Shown: one piece after another, positions 1 through 6,644 of the stretch | Position numbering within the stretch: position 1 is the stretch's first letter | How the letters are laid out: each line of letters starts with the position of its first letter | Source of the DNA: RGIG7213 sp045636245 | Lineage (GTDB): Bacteria > Bacillota > Clostridia > Oscillospirales > CAG-272 | Assembly (NCBI GenBank): GCA_045636245.1 | Contig: JAZTXA010000149.1 | Span: forward strand, 1 to 35,408 | Length of the DNA stretch: 35,408 bases | Direction of reading: 5' to 3' | Notes under the pieces: model-generated | What the model was told of the DNA's origin: nothing | Seen by the model: the letters and a program-made list of their open reading frames with translations, nothing else | Databases searched by the model: none | Program-made: the position numbers and the translations under genes

Positions 1-14
1 GTCCGATACTTTAA

Positions 15-69
15 CGAGCATAGCAAGTGTTATAACGCTTGCTGAGCCAATCCGAGAGATTGGCTTTTT
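15..69. other. Candidate oriT region: palindrome plus hairpin upstream of the relaxosome genes
   Basis: A 22-bp near-perfect palindrome at 22-43 (left arm AGCAAGTGTTA, right arm TAACGCTTGCT, one G-T mismatch) is followed directly by an 8-bp hairpin at 45-52/58-65 with a T run at 65-69. The pair lies 50-100 bases upstream of the RHH protein and relaxase genes. Relaxases of this kind usually nick near such inverted repeats. The second hairpin could instead be the terminator of an upstream gene outside the window. The oriT assignment is inference; no nick site is recognised. Confidence 0.35.
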
Positions 70-117
70 CTTTAGGGACGTATCCCTAATACCCACAATT
101 TAGAAAGGACAAATCAA

Positions 118-384
118 ATGAGCAAAACAGAAAAAATGACCGAGCGCGTCACGGTCAAAATGGACGCGAACTTGAAAGCCAAGCTTCAGCGCGAAGCCGA
201 GCGGTGCGGCGGAGATATGTCGGCGTATATCCGTTCCTTGATTGAGAATCGGCTATCGCAGGCGGCGGGGACTTGCTACAACTGCATTGGTCGGCTTGAA
301 AAGGCGCTTGATGCAGAGGATGTAGGCTATGAGCTTCACGCCTTTATCCGTTCCAAGTACAAGGCAAAGGATGGTGAGAGCTGA
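118..384 (+). CDS. Ribbon-helix-helix mobilisation accessory protein (MobC-like)
   Basis: This 88-residue protein has the ribbon-helix-helix pattern near its N-terminus: a beta-strand segment ERVTVKMDANLKAKL followed by two helices ending in MSAYIRSLIENRL (about residues 8-46). Such proteins bind DNA as dimers and help a relaxase assemble at oriT. The C-terminal half carries two cysteines (CYNC) and no known motif. Its stop codon overlaps the relaxase start as TGATG, so the two are translationally coupled. An AAAGGA ribosome binding site lies just upstream of the ATG. The family role is established; the exact accessory function is inferred from coupling to the relaxase. Confidence 0.75.
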   Translation: MSKTEKMTERVTVKMDANLKAKLQREAERCGGDMSAYIRSLIENRLSQAAGTCYNCIGRLEKALDAEDVGYELHAFIRSKYKAKDGES

Positions 385-1766
385 TGGCAACCACCTCACT
401 ATGGGCGGTGAGAGGGACGATACGCGACGTAGTAGCTTACGTCAAAGACCCTAATAAGACCGCAAATCCCGATTATGATCTTAAAAACGTGTTGACCTAT
501 GCCGCAGATAACGACAAGACCGAAAAACAGTATTACGTTACGGGGCTGAACTGCTCACCGCATTTTGCCTATGAGCGTATGACGGCAACCAAGGAGCGAT
601 ACGGCAAGCGCGGAGGCATCGTCGGATATCACGGGTATCAGAGCTTCAAGCCGGGGGAGCTAACACCCGAGGAATGTCACAAGATCGGGGTGCTGACAGC
701 CAAGCGAATGTGGGGTGACCGCTTTGAGGTCATCGTGGCAACTCACGTCAAAGGCTCGTCGGCTTTGCATAACCATTTCGTTATCAATAGTGTATCCTTC
801 AAGGACGGCAAGAAGTACCGTTGGCAGAAAGATAGTTACCGACAGTTACGCCGAGTTTCGGACGAGCTTTGCCGTCAGCATCAATTATCCATCATCGAGA
901 ATCCAATGCCAAAGAAAGTGCCAAGGCAGATATGGATCGCGGAGAAACAAGGCAAGGTCACCCATGCATCTATTCTGCGCCACGATATCGACCGCGCCGT
1001 ACGGAGCAACATCAGTTTTAAGTATTTTCTTCAAGCCTTGGAATATCTCGGCTACGTTGTCGTGCGGAACGGTGACTATAAGCACATCTCGGTCATCACC
1101 GAGGGATGGAGCAAGCCAGTCCGTATTGATAGCTTGGGCGCTAATTACACCCTTGAAGTTATTGAACGACGAATCCGAGATAATCTTCACAAAGAACCCG
1201 TACCGCATATCCGCAAACCGCAAAGGCGTATAGCTTGTGAGCTTGAAAGACAGATGAAAGCGTTAGAAAGGTATTCCACTATTGAAATACTGTTTATGAT
1301 CTTCTTTGAGCTAATGGGGATTCCGTATGATGATCCATTCACCAAGGAACAAAGGATGCCGCCGAAATATGAGATTGCGTCACCGTATTTTGCGCAGGAA
1401 GCGATCAACAACGATCGTTATTGCCGAGAGATTCGCCTTATGAGCTGGTACGAGCTTCACACCACCGAGGACGTGACCTCATTCCGTGACAAGCGCAAAG
1501 CGGAACTGCAAAGTTTGGAGCGCGAGAGAAAGGCAGTCGATAATCGTCGCCGTCGCCTTACCGATCCCTACGAGAAACAGAAAAACAGCGCCGAGCGAAG
1601 CGCGATCACAAAGAAAATGACGAACGTCCGCAGGGAGATGAACCTTGCGGACGATATTTTATCCGATTCAATAAGACTTGCCAAAGCGATTGCCGCCGAA
1701 AAGGCTTGTGAGGAACGTCTTGTGCCGGATAAAACCAAACAAAAACACAAAGAACAGGAGAGATAA
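384..1766 (+). CDS. Relaxase/mobilisation nuclease, VirD2/MobP type
   Basis: This 460-residue protein would nick the element at oriT and pilot the strand into a recipient during conjugation. The N-terminal 140 residues carry the relaxase core. Tyr19 in the VVAYVKDPNKT segment is the probable nucleophile, as in the VIDY-x-x-NP-x-KT motif of Tn1549-like relaxases. The metal-binding histidine motif is His121 followed by HNHFVINS (His129 and His131). A GYHGYQSF segment lies at residues 81-88. The C-terminal half is basic and probably coiled-coil (residues 370-455, rich in Arg, Lys and Glu). Length fits the family. It overlaps the RHH gene by one base and is followed at one base by the ParB-like gene, so all three form one operon. 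No conjugation pore genes are in view, so the element is probably mobilisable rather than self-transmissible. Confidence 0.9.
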   Translation: MATTSLWAVRGTIRDVVAYVKDPNKTANPDYDLKNVLTYAADNDKTEKQYYVTGLNCSPHFAYERMTATKERYGKRGGIVGYHGYQSFKPGELTPEECHKIGVLTAKRMWGDRFEVIVATHVKGSSALHNHFVINSVSFKDGKKYRWQKDSYRQLRRVSDELCRQHQLSIIENPMPKKVPRQIWIAEKQGKVTHASILRHDIDRAVRSNISFKYFLQALEYLGYVVVRNGDYKHISVITEGWSKPVRIDSLGANYTLEVIERRIRDNLHKEPVPHIRKPQRRIACELERQMKALERYSTIEILFMIFFELMGIPYDDPFTKEQRMPPKYEIASPYFAQEAINNDRYCREIRLMSWYELHTTEDVTSFRDKRKAELQSLERERKAVDNRRRRLTDPYEKQKNSAERSAITKKMTNVRREMNLADDILSDSIRLAKAIAAEKACEERLVPDKTKQKHKEQER

Positions 1767-1767
1767 A

Positions 1768-2649
1768 ATGTATAAGAAATTAAAAGAACAGATCACCGAA
1801 ACCACGCAGTATTATCGGCTGCAAAACGTACACCCAAGGGCAGAACAACCCTTCCAAGTCCGCGACGATAAGGAAATGGAACAGCTTGTGGAAAGCATTC
1901 GCATGAACGGAGTCCTCAACCCTTTGATCGTAACACCAAAGCGCGGCGGATATGAGATCGTGTCGGGACACCGCCGCTATGCCGCTTGTCAAAAGCTTGG
2001 CGTGGAGACCATTCCCGTTATCGTTCGTGACCTTACCCCCGATGAAGCGACCCTTTGTATGATCGATTCCAATCTGCATCGCGAGCATTTGTTGCCCTCG
2101 GAAAAAGCCTACGCTTACAAGGCGAAGATGGAGGTGCTGAAGCGCAAGGGACAGCGATACGGTCAAACCTCGTCGCAACCTGCGACAAAGTGGGATGCCG
2201 CTACCGAGATCGGCAAGGCGACCAACGAGAGCCGCGACCAAGTGTTCCGGTATATCCGCTTGACCAATCTCATAAAGCCGCTGATGGATATTGTGGATAG
2301 TGGACGAATCGCATTTACCCCCGCCGTGGAGCTTTCCTATCTGCCCCATGAGTTGCAGGACAAAATCGTGGAGATCTTTGAGAGAGACGAAGCCACGCCA
2401 TCCTATGCGCAGACAGTGAGATTCAGAAGGCTTCTCGGCGAGGGCAAGCTGACGGCGGATACCATTGAGGATATTATGGCAAAGCCGAAAGCCAATCAGA
2501 AAGAGACGGTCAAATTCAGCTACGAACGGATCGCCCGTTTCTTTCCTCCCGAGTATAGCACAAAACAGATGGAAGATGCAATTGTGCGGATTCTTGAAGA
2601 ACGCAGACGAGAGATCTCTCGCCGCCGCGATGATGCAGAAAGGGGGTGA
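1768..2649 (+). CDS. ParB/RepB/Spo0J-family protein
   Basis: This 293-residue protein has the ParB N-terminal nuclease/CTPase-type domain: MNGVLNPLIVTPK, then GYEIVSGHRRYAACQKLG with the conserved GHRR box at about residues 70-75. A central helix-turn-helix region of the Spo0J type follows (residues 100-190, with LHREHLLPSEKAYAYK). The start at 1768 is chosen because AACAGGAG lies directly upstream and a longer start would run deep into the relaxase gene. Such proteins on mobile elements act in partition or regulate element genes by binding parS-like sites. No ParA partner is visible here. It forms an operon with the relaxase upstream and the small gene downstream. The family call is firm; the role in this element is inferred. 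Confidence 0.88.
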   Translation: MYKKLKEQITETTQYYRLQNVHPRAEQPFQVRDDKEMEQLVESIRMNGVLNPLIVTPKRGGYEIVSGHRRYAACQKLGVETIPVIVRDLTPDEATLCMIDSNLHREHLLPSEKAYAYKAKMEVLKRKGQRYGQTSSQPATKWDAATEIGKATNESRDQVFRYIRLTNLIKPLMDIVDSGRIAFTPAVELSYLPHELQDKIVEIFERDEATPSYAQTVRFRRLLGEGKLTADTIEDIMAKPKANQKETVKFSYERIARFFPPEYSTKQMEDAIVRILEERRREISRRRDDAERG

Positions 2650-2653
2650 TTTA

Positions 2654-2923
2654 TTGGGAAAGATAAACAGATGGAAATGGTTTTTATGTATGGCGCGGTT
2701 TTGTCTTGATAACAAGGTGGGCGGCTATCGCTGTCGCTCCCAAGTCCCCGAGCACGAGATCTTGAAGATCGTGCGTATGTATGAGCCGATTATCACAGAG
2801 TTTTTCGACAACGAGGAAGAAATGGCGAAATTCCAAAAGTGGCGTGAGGAGCAGGAGGAAAAGGAGAGCATGGATAAGGAGGAGAAAGCAAAGAAGAAAG
2901 CGGGAGCTGCTAACGTAGCGTAA
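2654..2923 (+). CDS. Small charged protein of the mobile element, unknown function
   Basis: This 89-residue protein starts at a TTG preceded by AAAGGGGGTGAT, one of the strongest ribosome binding sites in the element. It begins four bases after the ParB-like stop, so it closes the operon. The sequence has a basic N-terminus (GKINRWKWFL), a middle segment EHEILKIVRMYEPIITEFF, and a very charged C-terminal helix of Glu and Lys residues that could form a coiled coil. I do not recognise the family. Position suggests an accessory protein of the relaxase/ParB module. A strong terminator follows immediately. Confidence 0.6.
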   Translation: MGKINRWKWFLCMARFCLDNKVGGYRCRSQVPEHEILKIVRMYEPIITEFFDNEEEMAKFQKWREEQEEKESMDKEEKAKKKAGAANVA

Positions 2924-2930
2924 TAGAGAA

Positions 2931-2966
2931 AGCCTCGGCAGGGAGCTTCCTTGCCGAGGCTTTATT
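2931..2966 (+). terminator. Intrinsic terminator of the mobilisation operon
   Basis: A 10-bp perfect stem (2931-2940 with 2952-2961) is extended by three further pairs including one G-T, leaving a five-base loop at 2944-2948. TTTATTAT follows. It lies eight bases after the last stop codon of the operon. Confidence 0.85.
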
Positions 2967-2986
2967 ATAAATAAATGTTAGATTTT

Positions 2987-4213
2987 TCAAAAAACAAAAT
3001 CCTTGAAGGAAGCAATTTCACGAAATTCTGCTGACTTTAGTCTCTGACACACTTCATTTGAAGTTATCATATGCAGATATGGATATAATAAGAAAAAGTA
3101 AGGGCGAAGAATATGTGCTTTCTTTTTCATGACTGATAGTTCTGGTAAATAGCGATCACAAATGGTGGTATAGTATCCTATTACGTATTCCTTTTTATCT
3201 TCAGAGAGCTTTATATCATAAGGGAACAATCTACAGTCAATTGGGCGTCCTTCATATATTTTACATCTTTGTTCGTCTAAATCAAAGAAATGACATTTTG
3301 TATACTCTAATGTATTGTTTTCTCCTTTTTTTTCGTCTCGCTTCATTTGACGTACAGCGCTATTGTCATACGGAGCGGACAAAGTTTTCGAGAAAGAGTT
3401 CTTTTCTGTTTTGTTAGACGGTAATTGCTTACGGATCAAATCAAGCTCACTGTTTAAGAATACTGGCATGTCAACATTTGGATTTGCACAGCAACAAACC
3501 TTGCGTTCGGTTGAACATTTTGTGCAAAAATCAAATGTTCCATTTAATAGATTTTTGTCCTCCCCCGCTACCCAAATATATGGACTAACTCTGATTTCAT
3601 CATCAACAAAAGCGGAAAGTTTGGAGAAAGAACAAAAACCACTTAAAATATCTCTATCAATCAGTTTTAAATTGATAGCTCCTCGTTCATCAACAGACTC
3701 ATTTTGAGAATAATATTCAGCAGTTAATACTTTGTTTGTATATTTTCCTTTGAGCGTATACGTATGAATTAAAAATTCATTCCCATCTGATCCTATTTCT
3801 CGCAGAGTTACAGTTCCTTCTATTTGTCCATTTTTTTGCTTGGTTATGACAATTTGTTCAGTTTTTAATTTATTATCTTCGGCAAAAAGTGAAGTATAAT
3901 TTTGCCCCAAAACAATATTGTCATTATTGGAAGAAGATGATGTCTCAGGAACTAAAGACTTATCGCTAACATTAATAGTTGTATGGTTAGTAGTATTGTT
4001 TATGGTATTATTAACATTACCTTTATTTTTTGAACTTTTAATTACATTTTTATTATGTGACGAATTGTTCATGTTCCCCTCCGTTCGTTTCTTTTTCTTT
4101 TCTTCAAGGACTCGCTTCAATTCAATATATGCTTTTATTAAGCCAAATATGGCAGTAGGGACACCAATTATAGAAATTATCAGTGTAATAATGATCTTAG
4201 TAGATTCGTCCAT
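2987..4213 (-). CDS. Membrane-anchored protein with a C-terminal YkgJ-type cysteine-cluster domain
   Basis: This 408-residue protein has three parts. Residues 7-29 form one membrane helix with a basic stop (KRVLEEKKKKR). An Asn/Thr/Ser-rich linker spans residues 45-100. Residues 108-228 are a beta-rich domain of unknown family with a G-x-Y-x-N-x-x-L-x-A-x-Y pattern. Residues 229-355 are a YkgJ-type cluster: Cys230, Cys233, Cys240-242, Cys307, Cys317, then YEGRPIDCRLFP with Cys327, and Cys352. YkgJ/UPF0153 proteins bind metal or Fe-S through such cysteines, but their role is unknown. The start at 4213 is chosen for GAGGTGAGG directly upstream. The gene is far more AT-rich than its neighbours and sits between the mobilisation operon and the attachment site, so it is probably cargo. 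The domain order is unusual. Confidence 0.75.
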   Translation of the reverse strand: MDESTKIIITLIISIIGVPTAIFGLIKAYIELKRVLEEKKKKRTEGNMNNSSHNKNVIKSSKNKGNVNNTINNTTNHTTINVSDKSLVPETSSSSNNDNIVLGQNYTSLFAEDNKLKTEQIVITKQKNGQIEGTVTLREIGSDGNEFLIHTYTLKGKYTNKVLTAEYYSQNESVDERGAINLKLIDRDILSGFCSFSKLSAFVDDEIRVSPYIWVAGEDKNLLNGTFDFCTKCSTERKVCCCANPNVDMPVFLNSELDLIRKQLPSNKTEKNSFSKTLSAPYDNSAVRQMKRDEKKGENNTLEYTKCHFFDLDEQRCKIYEGRPIDCRLFPYDIKLSEDKKEYVIGYYTTICDRYLPELSVMKKKAHILRPYFFLLYPYLHMITSNEVCQRLKSAEFREIASFKDFVF

Positions 4214-4301
4214 AACCTCACCTCGCACAAGTTGTCATTAATATTATAACACATTTTTGATAGCAAATCAATATATAAAGACATAAATACTTAAAATAAA
4301 A

Positions 4302-4349
4302 CAAATAATCCGAACGATTCTTCAAGTAAGAGAATGTTCGGATTATTTT
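4302..4349 (-). terminator. Terminator after tRNA-Pro
   Basis: A perfect 12-bp stem (4304-4315 with 4336-4347) ends in TTTGTTTTATTTT on the minus strand, just past the CCA end of tRNA-Pro. It would end the tRNA transcript. Because it lies beyond the tRNA 3' end, it was probably brought in by the mobile element. Confidence 0.8.
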
Positions 4350-4353
4350 CATG

Positions 4354-4430
4354 TGGTCGGAGTGACGGGATTCGAACACGCGACCTCTTGGTCCCGAACC
4401 AAGCGCTCTACCAAACTGAGCCACACCCCG
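4354..4430 (-). tRNA. tRNA-Pro(CGG)
   Basis: The 77-nt cloverleaf includes the encoded CCA. The acceptor stem CGGGGTG/CACTCCG has one G-T wobble. The D-arm is GCTC/GAGC and the anticodon arm is CTTGG/CCAAG with loop TTCGGGA, giving anticodon CGG, which reads proline CCG codons. The T-loop is TTCGAAT. The T-stem GCGTG/CCCGT contains a T-C mismatch at positions 52/62. Such a mismatch just beside the T-loop fits replacement of the 3' part of the gene by an integrating element. The tRNA may still fold, but could be impaired. Confidence 0.92.
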
Positions 4431-4639
4431 AAATATGAAATTTTAAGACTTGTTGTTTTATGGAATTGATTTTTGCTTTGCGAGCACCTACGCGCTCTTC
4501 CTGTTGCAACTGTTGGCTCTGCTTTCGTTCGCAAGCTCACTCGGCAATCGCCAAGTTGCTGCCACTCAAAACACCTTGCTTCATCCGCCACAGGCGGCGC
4601 AAGGAGTTTTTCCCCAAACTGAGCCACACCCCGAAATAT
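4411..4639. repeat. 203-bp insertion flanked by a 26-bp direct repeat of the tRNA-Pro 5' end
   Basis: Positions 4411-4436 are repeated exactly at 4614-4639. The repeat covers the first 20 nucleotides of tRNA-Pro plus six bases upstream. The right copy is a truncated tRNA 5' end lying in the original position relative to its promoter. The left copy belongs to the intact tRNA. The 177 bases between carry a long imperfect hairpin at 4573-4604 (CCTTGC, then CCGCC/GGCGG, then GCAAGG) and no credible gene. The minus-strand reading frame across it is a tRNA-derived artefact. This looks like a small insertion or an excision scar, not a coding region. Confidence 0.75.
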
Positions 4640-4652
4640 TAACGCAAGGTAT

Positions 4653-4681
4653 AGTTTATCACAGTTTTGTTTTTTTGTCAA
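4653..4681 (-). promoter_or_regulatory. Original tRNA-Pro promoter
   Basis: On the minus strand, TTGACA (4681-4676), a 17-base spacer and TAAACT (4658-4653) place the transcription start about 12 bases upstream of the truncated tRNA copy, which is a normal distance for a tRNA. The intact tRNA is now roughly 215 bases downstream of that start. Confidence 0.7.
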
Positions 4682-4729
4682 TATAATTTCAGAATATTTT
4701 ATAAAGAAAACGGAAAATGCTTCGAGGGG

Positions 4730-4758
4730 TTGACTTACGATCATTATCGTGATAAAAT
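4730..4758 (+). promoter_or_regulatory. Promoter of the CE2-like esterase gene
   Basis: TTGACT at 4730-4735, a 17-base spacer and TAAAAT at 4753-4758 lie 25 bases upstream of the esterase start codon. Confidence 0.65.
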
Positions 4759-4782
4759 ACGAAAAAACGAAAGGTGTACCAT

Positions 4783-5991
4783 ATGAAAAAAACGGTTGCT
4801 TTATTGCTTGCTTTGATAACATCGTTTTCACTTTTTTCCTGCGGAAACGGCGAAGATACAACGGCGGAGGGCGTAACGGACGGTATTACCGTATCCAAAG
4901 ATACGGAAACACCCGCGGAAACAGCAGAGGAAACGGAGGCTGTGACAGAGGCTGAAACTGAAGCTTTGACAGATGCTGAAACAGAGCCCGAAATAGTAGA
5001 AGAACCCAAAAACTTTATGGTCGAAAGACATAATTTTGCTGACATTACCGATAAGGTGAAATTTCTCGGCAGAACCTATACAGAGGGTACCGGCGTTGTA
5101 ATGGATGCAAGTGCATCAGGGTTTGAGTTTTGCGGATATATGAAAGGCGCTGTACGTATTTCAATGACTTGCACTGAAATGTGTTATTTTACCGTTTACG
5201 TTGACGGTGAACGTACATCCTCGCGCTTCTTTATATCCGAAGGTACACACGAAATAACAGTTGTCACATTTACGGAATTCGGATTCCATACCGTGCGCGT
5301 TGTAAAACAAACTGAGCCGTCGCTGGCCCAGTGCACTTTAAATGTGCTCCAAACTGCTTGTATATTCAGCGAAAAGCCAGAAAATAAAGAAATTTACATT
5401 GAATTTATCGGAGACAGCATTTTATCCGGCTACGGCAACCTTTGCGACAACACCGCAACAAATGCGGGTAAGCCCAACAGACAGGATGCAACGCAGGCAT
5501 TTCCTTATCTGACAGCTGAATTGCTTGGTGCCGATTTATCTGTTATCAGCTGCAGCGGAATCGGACTTGTCAAGGGAGTTCACAGCTATAACGCAAAGGA
5601 TTTTTATTCCGCACGCTCTTATTATAAAGGCACAGAGCCTTACAGCTTCGACCGCATACCGAATGTTGTTGTTATCAACTTGGGTACAAACGATTCTGCA
5701 CTCGGTGCATCTGAAGCGGATTTCAAAAACGGTGTAAAAGCACTTGTTGAATATATTAGAGCATCATACAAAAAAGACGTTCCGATAATCTGGACATACA
5801 ATGCGATGAATGATGAGCGTACAGCGCCGTGGCTTGAAGCGCAGTTCGCAACTCTCGGCGGTGAGAGCGCAGGACTTCACCTCTTTAAGCTTGACAGAAA
5901 CACAGACGGCGGTGACTTCCACCCGTCGCTTGATGCGCACAAAGCCTACTCCGAAAAGCTTTCGGAGTTCATAGAAAATATTATTAAATAA
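4783..5991 (+). CDS. SGNH-hydrolase lipoprotein, CE2-like carbohydrate esterase
   Basis: This 402-residue protein has a lipoprotein signal ending in SFSLFSC, with lipidated Cys20. A Thr/Glu/Ala-rich linker runs from residue 24 to 74. A beta-sandwich region (about residues 80-190) and an SGNH esterase domain (205-402) follow. The esterase motifs are clear: GDS with nucleophile Ser212, NLGTND near 299-304, and DFHPS with Asp378 and His380. The order jelly-roll then SGNH, and the opening EFIGDSILSGYGN, match carbohydrate esterase family 2, which removes acetyl groups from plant polysaccharides. It would act on the outer face of the membrane. The ATG at 4783 is chosen over the GTG at 4774, because that GTG lies inside the AAAGGTG ribosome binding site. 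Substrate specificity is inferred. Confidence 0.85.
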   Translation: MKKTVALLLALITSFSLFSCGNGEDTTAEGVTDGITVSKDTETPAETAEETEAVTEAETEALTDAETEPEIVEEPKNFMVERHNFADITDKVKFLGRTYTEGTGVVMDASASGFEFCGYMKGAVRISMTCTEMCYFTVYVDGERTSSRFFISEGTHEITVVTFTEFGFHTVRVVKQTEPSLAQCTLNVLQTACIFSEKPENKEIYIEFIGDSILSGYGNLCDNTATNAGKPNRQDATQAFPYLTAELLGADLSVISCSGIGLVKGVHSYNAKDFYSARSYYKGTEPYSFDRIPNVVVINLGTNDSALGASEADFKNGVKALVEYIRASYKKDVPIIWTYNAMNDERTAPWLEAQFATLGGESAGLHLFKLDRNTDGGDFHPSLDAHKAYSEKLSEFIENIIK

Positions 5992-5999
5992 CCAATTAA

Positions 6000-6024
6000 G
6001 GGCGGTTCATTCGAACCGCCCTTT
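6000..6024 (+). terminator. Bidirectional terminator between esterase and HAD genes
   Basis: A perfect 9-bp stem, GGGCGGTTC/GAACCGCCC, with loop ATTC is followed by TTT on the plus strand. It separates two convergent genes and overlaps the last codons of the minus-strand HAD gene. Confidence 0.8.
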
Positions 6025-6642
6025 CAATATTTCATAAAGCTCATCTGTTGTTTTGACTGTTTTATAAGCCGATTTTGTAATTTCAGCTTTATCGCCATAC
6101 CCCCACAAAACGGCAACAGTGGGAATATTATTTTCTTTTGCTCCGTTTATGTCTGTCATCGTATCGCCGACCATAACGGGGTCGTTTATATCAGGCACCG
6201 AATTCAAAAGGTGCTTTATTATATCGGCTTTTTCAATACGTGCGGGTGATGCGCCGCATATTTTTTCAAAATATTTTGCAAGTCCGAAATGTTCAAGTAT
6301 CTCGGCGGACACTTCCTCGGGCTTTGCTGTTGCGACAAACAAACGGTATCCGTCAGATTTCAGCCGCTTTAACAGCACCTGTATTCCGTCATACACGTAA
6401 TTTTCAAATTTGCCGACGGTGTTATACCGTGCCCTGTATACGGAAATTGCCTCGTCAATATGCGCCTTGTCTATACCGTGACTTAAAAAGCTGTCGCGAA
6501 GCGGCGGACCGACAAATGTCAGAAGCTCTTTTTCGCTCGGCGGTGTCATACTAAAATGCTCAAATGTGACAACGGCGCTTTTCATAATACCCTCACCCGA
6601 GCAGGTGAGCGTGCCGTCAAGATCAAATATAATACATTTCAT
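6007..6642 (-). CDS. HAD-family phosphatase, phosphoglycolate phosphatase-like
   Basis: This 211-residue cytoplasmic protein begins with the HAD nucleophile motif IIFDLDGTL (Asp7 and Asp9). A cap domain contains FVGPPLRDSF, typical of the PGP/PpaX subgroup. Motif II is LFVATAKPEE, the Lys motif lies around KADIIKH, and the metal-binding motif is VMVGDTMTDINGAKENN. It starts two bases after the namZ stop and so is cotranscribed with it. The substrate cannot be told from sequence. Given its partner, a sugar phosphate from muropeptide recycling is possible, but that is inference. Confidence 0.85.
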   Translation of the reverse strand: MKCIIFDLDGTLTCSGEGIMKSAVVTFEHFSMTPPSEKELLTFVGPPLRDSFLSHGIDKAHIDEAISVYRARYNTVGKFENYVYDGIQVLLKRLKSDGYRLFVATAKPEEVSAEILEHFGLAKYFEKICGASPARIEKADIIKHLLNSVPDINDPVMVGDTMTDINGAKENNIPTVAVLWGYGDKAEITKSAYKTVKTTDELYEILKGRFE

Positions 6643-6644
6643 AA

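Larger units (their letters stand above)
1..4353. mobile_element. Right part of an integrative mobilisable element ending at tRNA-Pro
   Basis: The block contains relaxosome genes (RHH protein and relaxase), a ParB-like gene and an AT-rich cargo gene. It stops exactly at the CCA end of a tRNA-Pro gene, which is the classical attachment site of tyrosine-recombinase elements. Base composition is unlike the rest of the window: the mobilisation genes are visibly GC-richer, and the cargo gene is strongly AT-rich. The integrase and left attachment site must lie left of the window, so the element is incomplete here. That the boundary is at the tRNA 3' end is an inference from position and from the tRNA T-stem mismatch. 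Confidence 0.65.

Noticed and set aside
1780..2715. Long minus-strand open frame opposite the ParB-like gene
   Set aside because: It is a shadow of the GC-rich ParB-like coding sequence. The plus-strand gene has family motifs and a ribosome binding site, the minus frame has neither.
4218..4861. Minus-strand open frames across tRNA-Pro, one starting VAQFG and one ending SNPVTPTT
   Set aside because: They are translations of tRNA and the adjacent insertion. Frames of this kind are a known annotation artefact, and none has a ribosome binding site.
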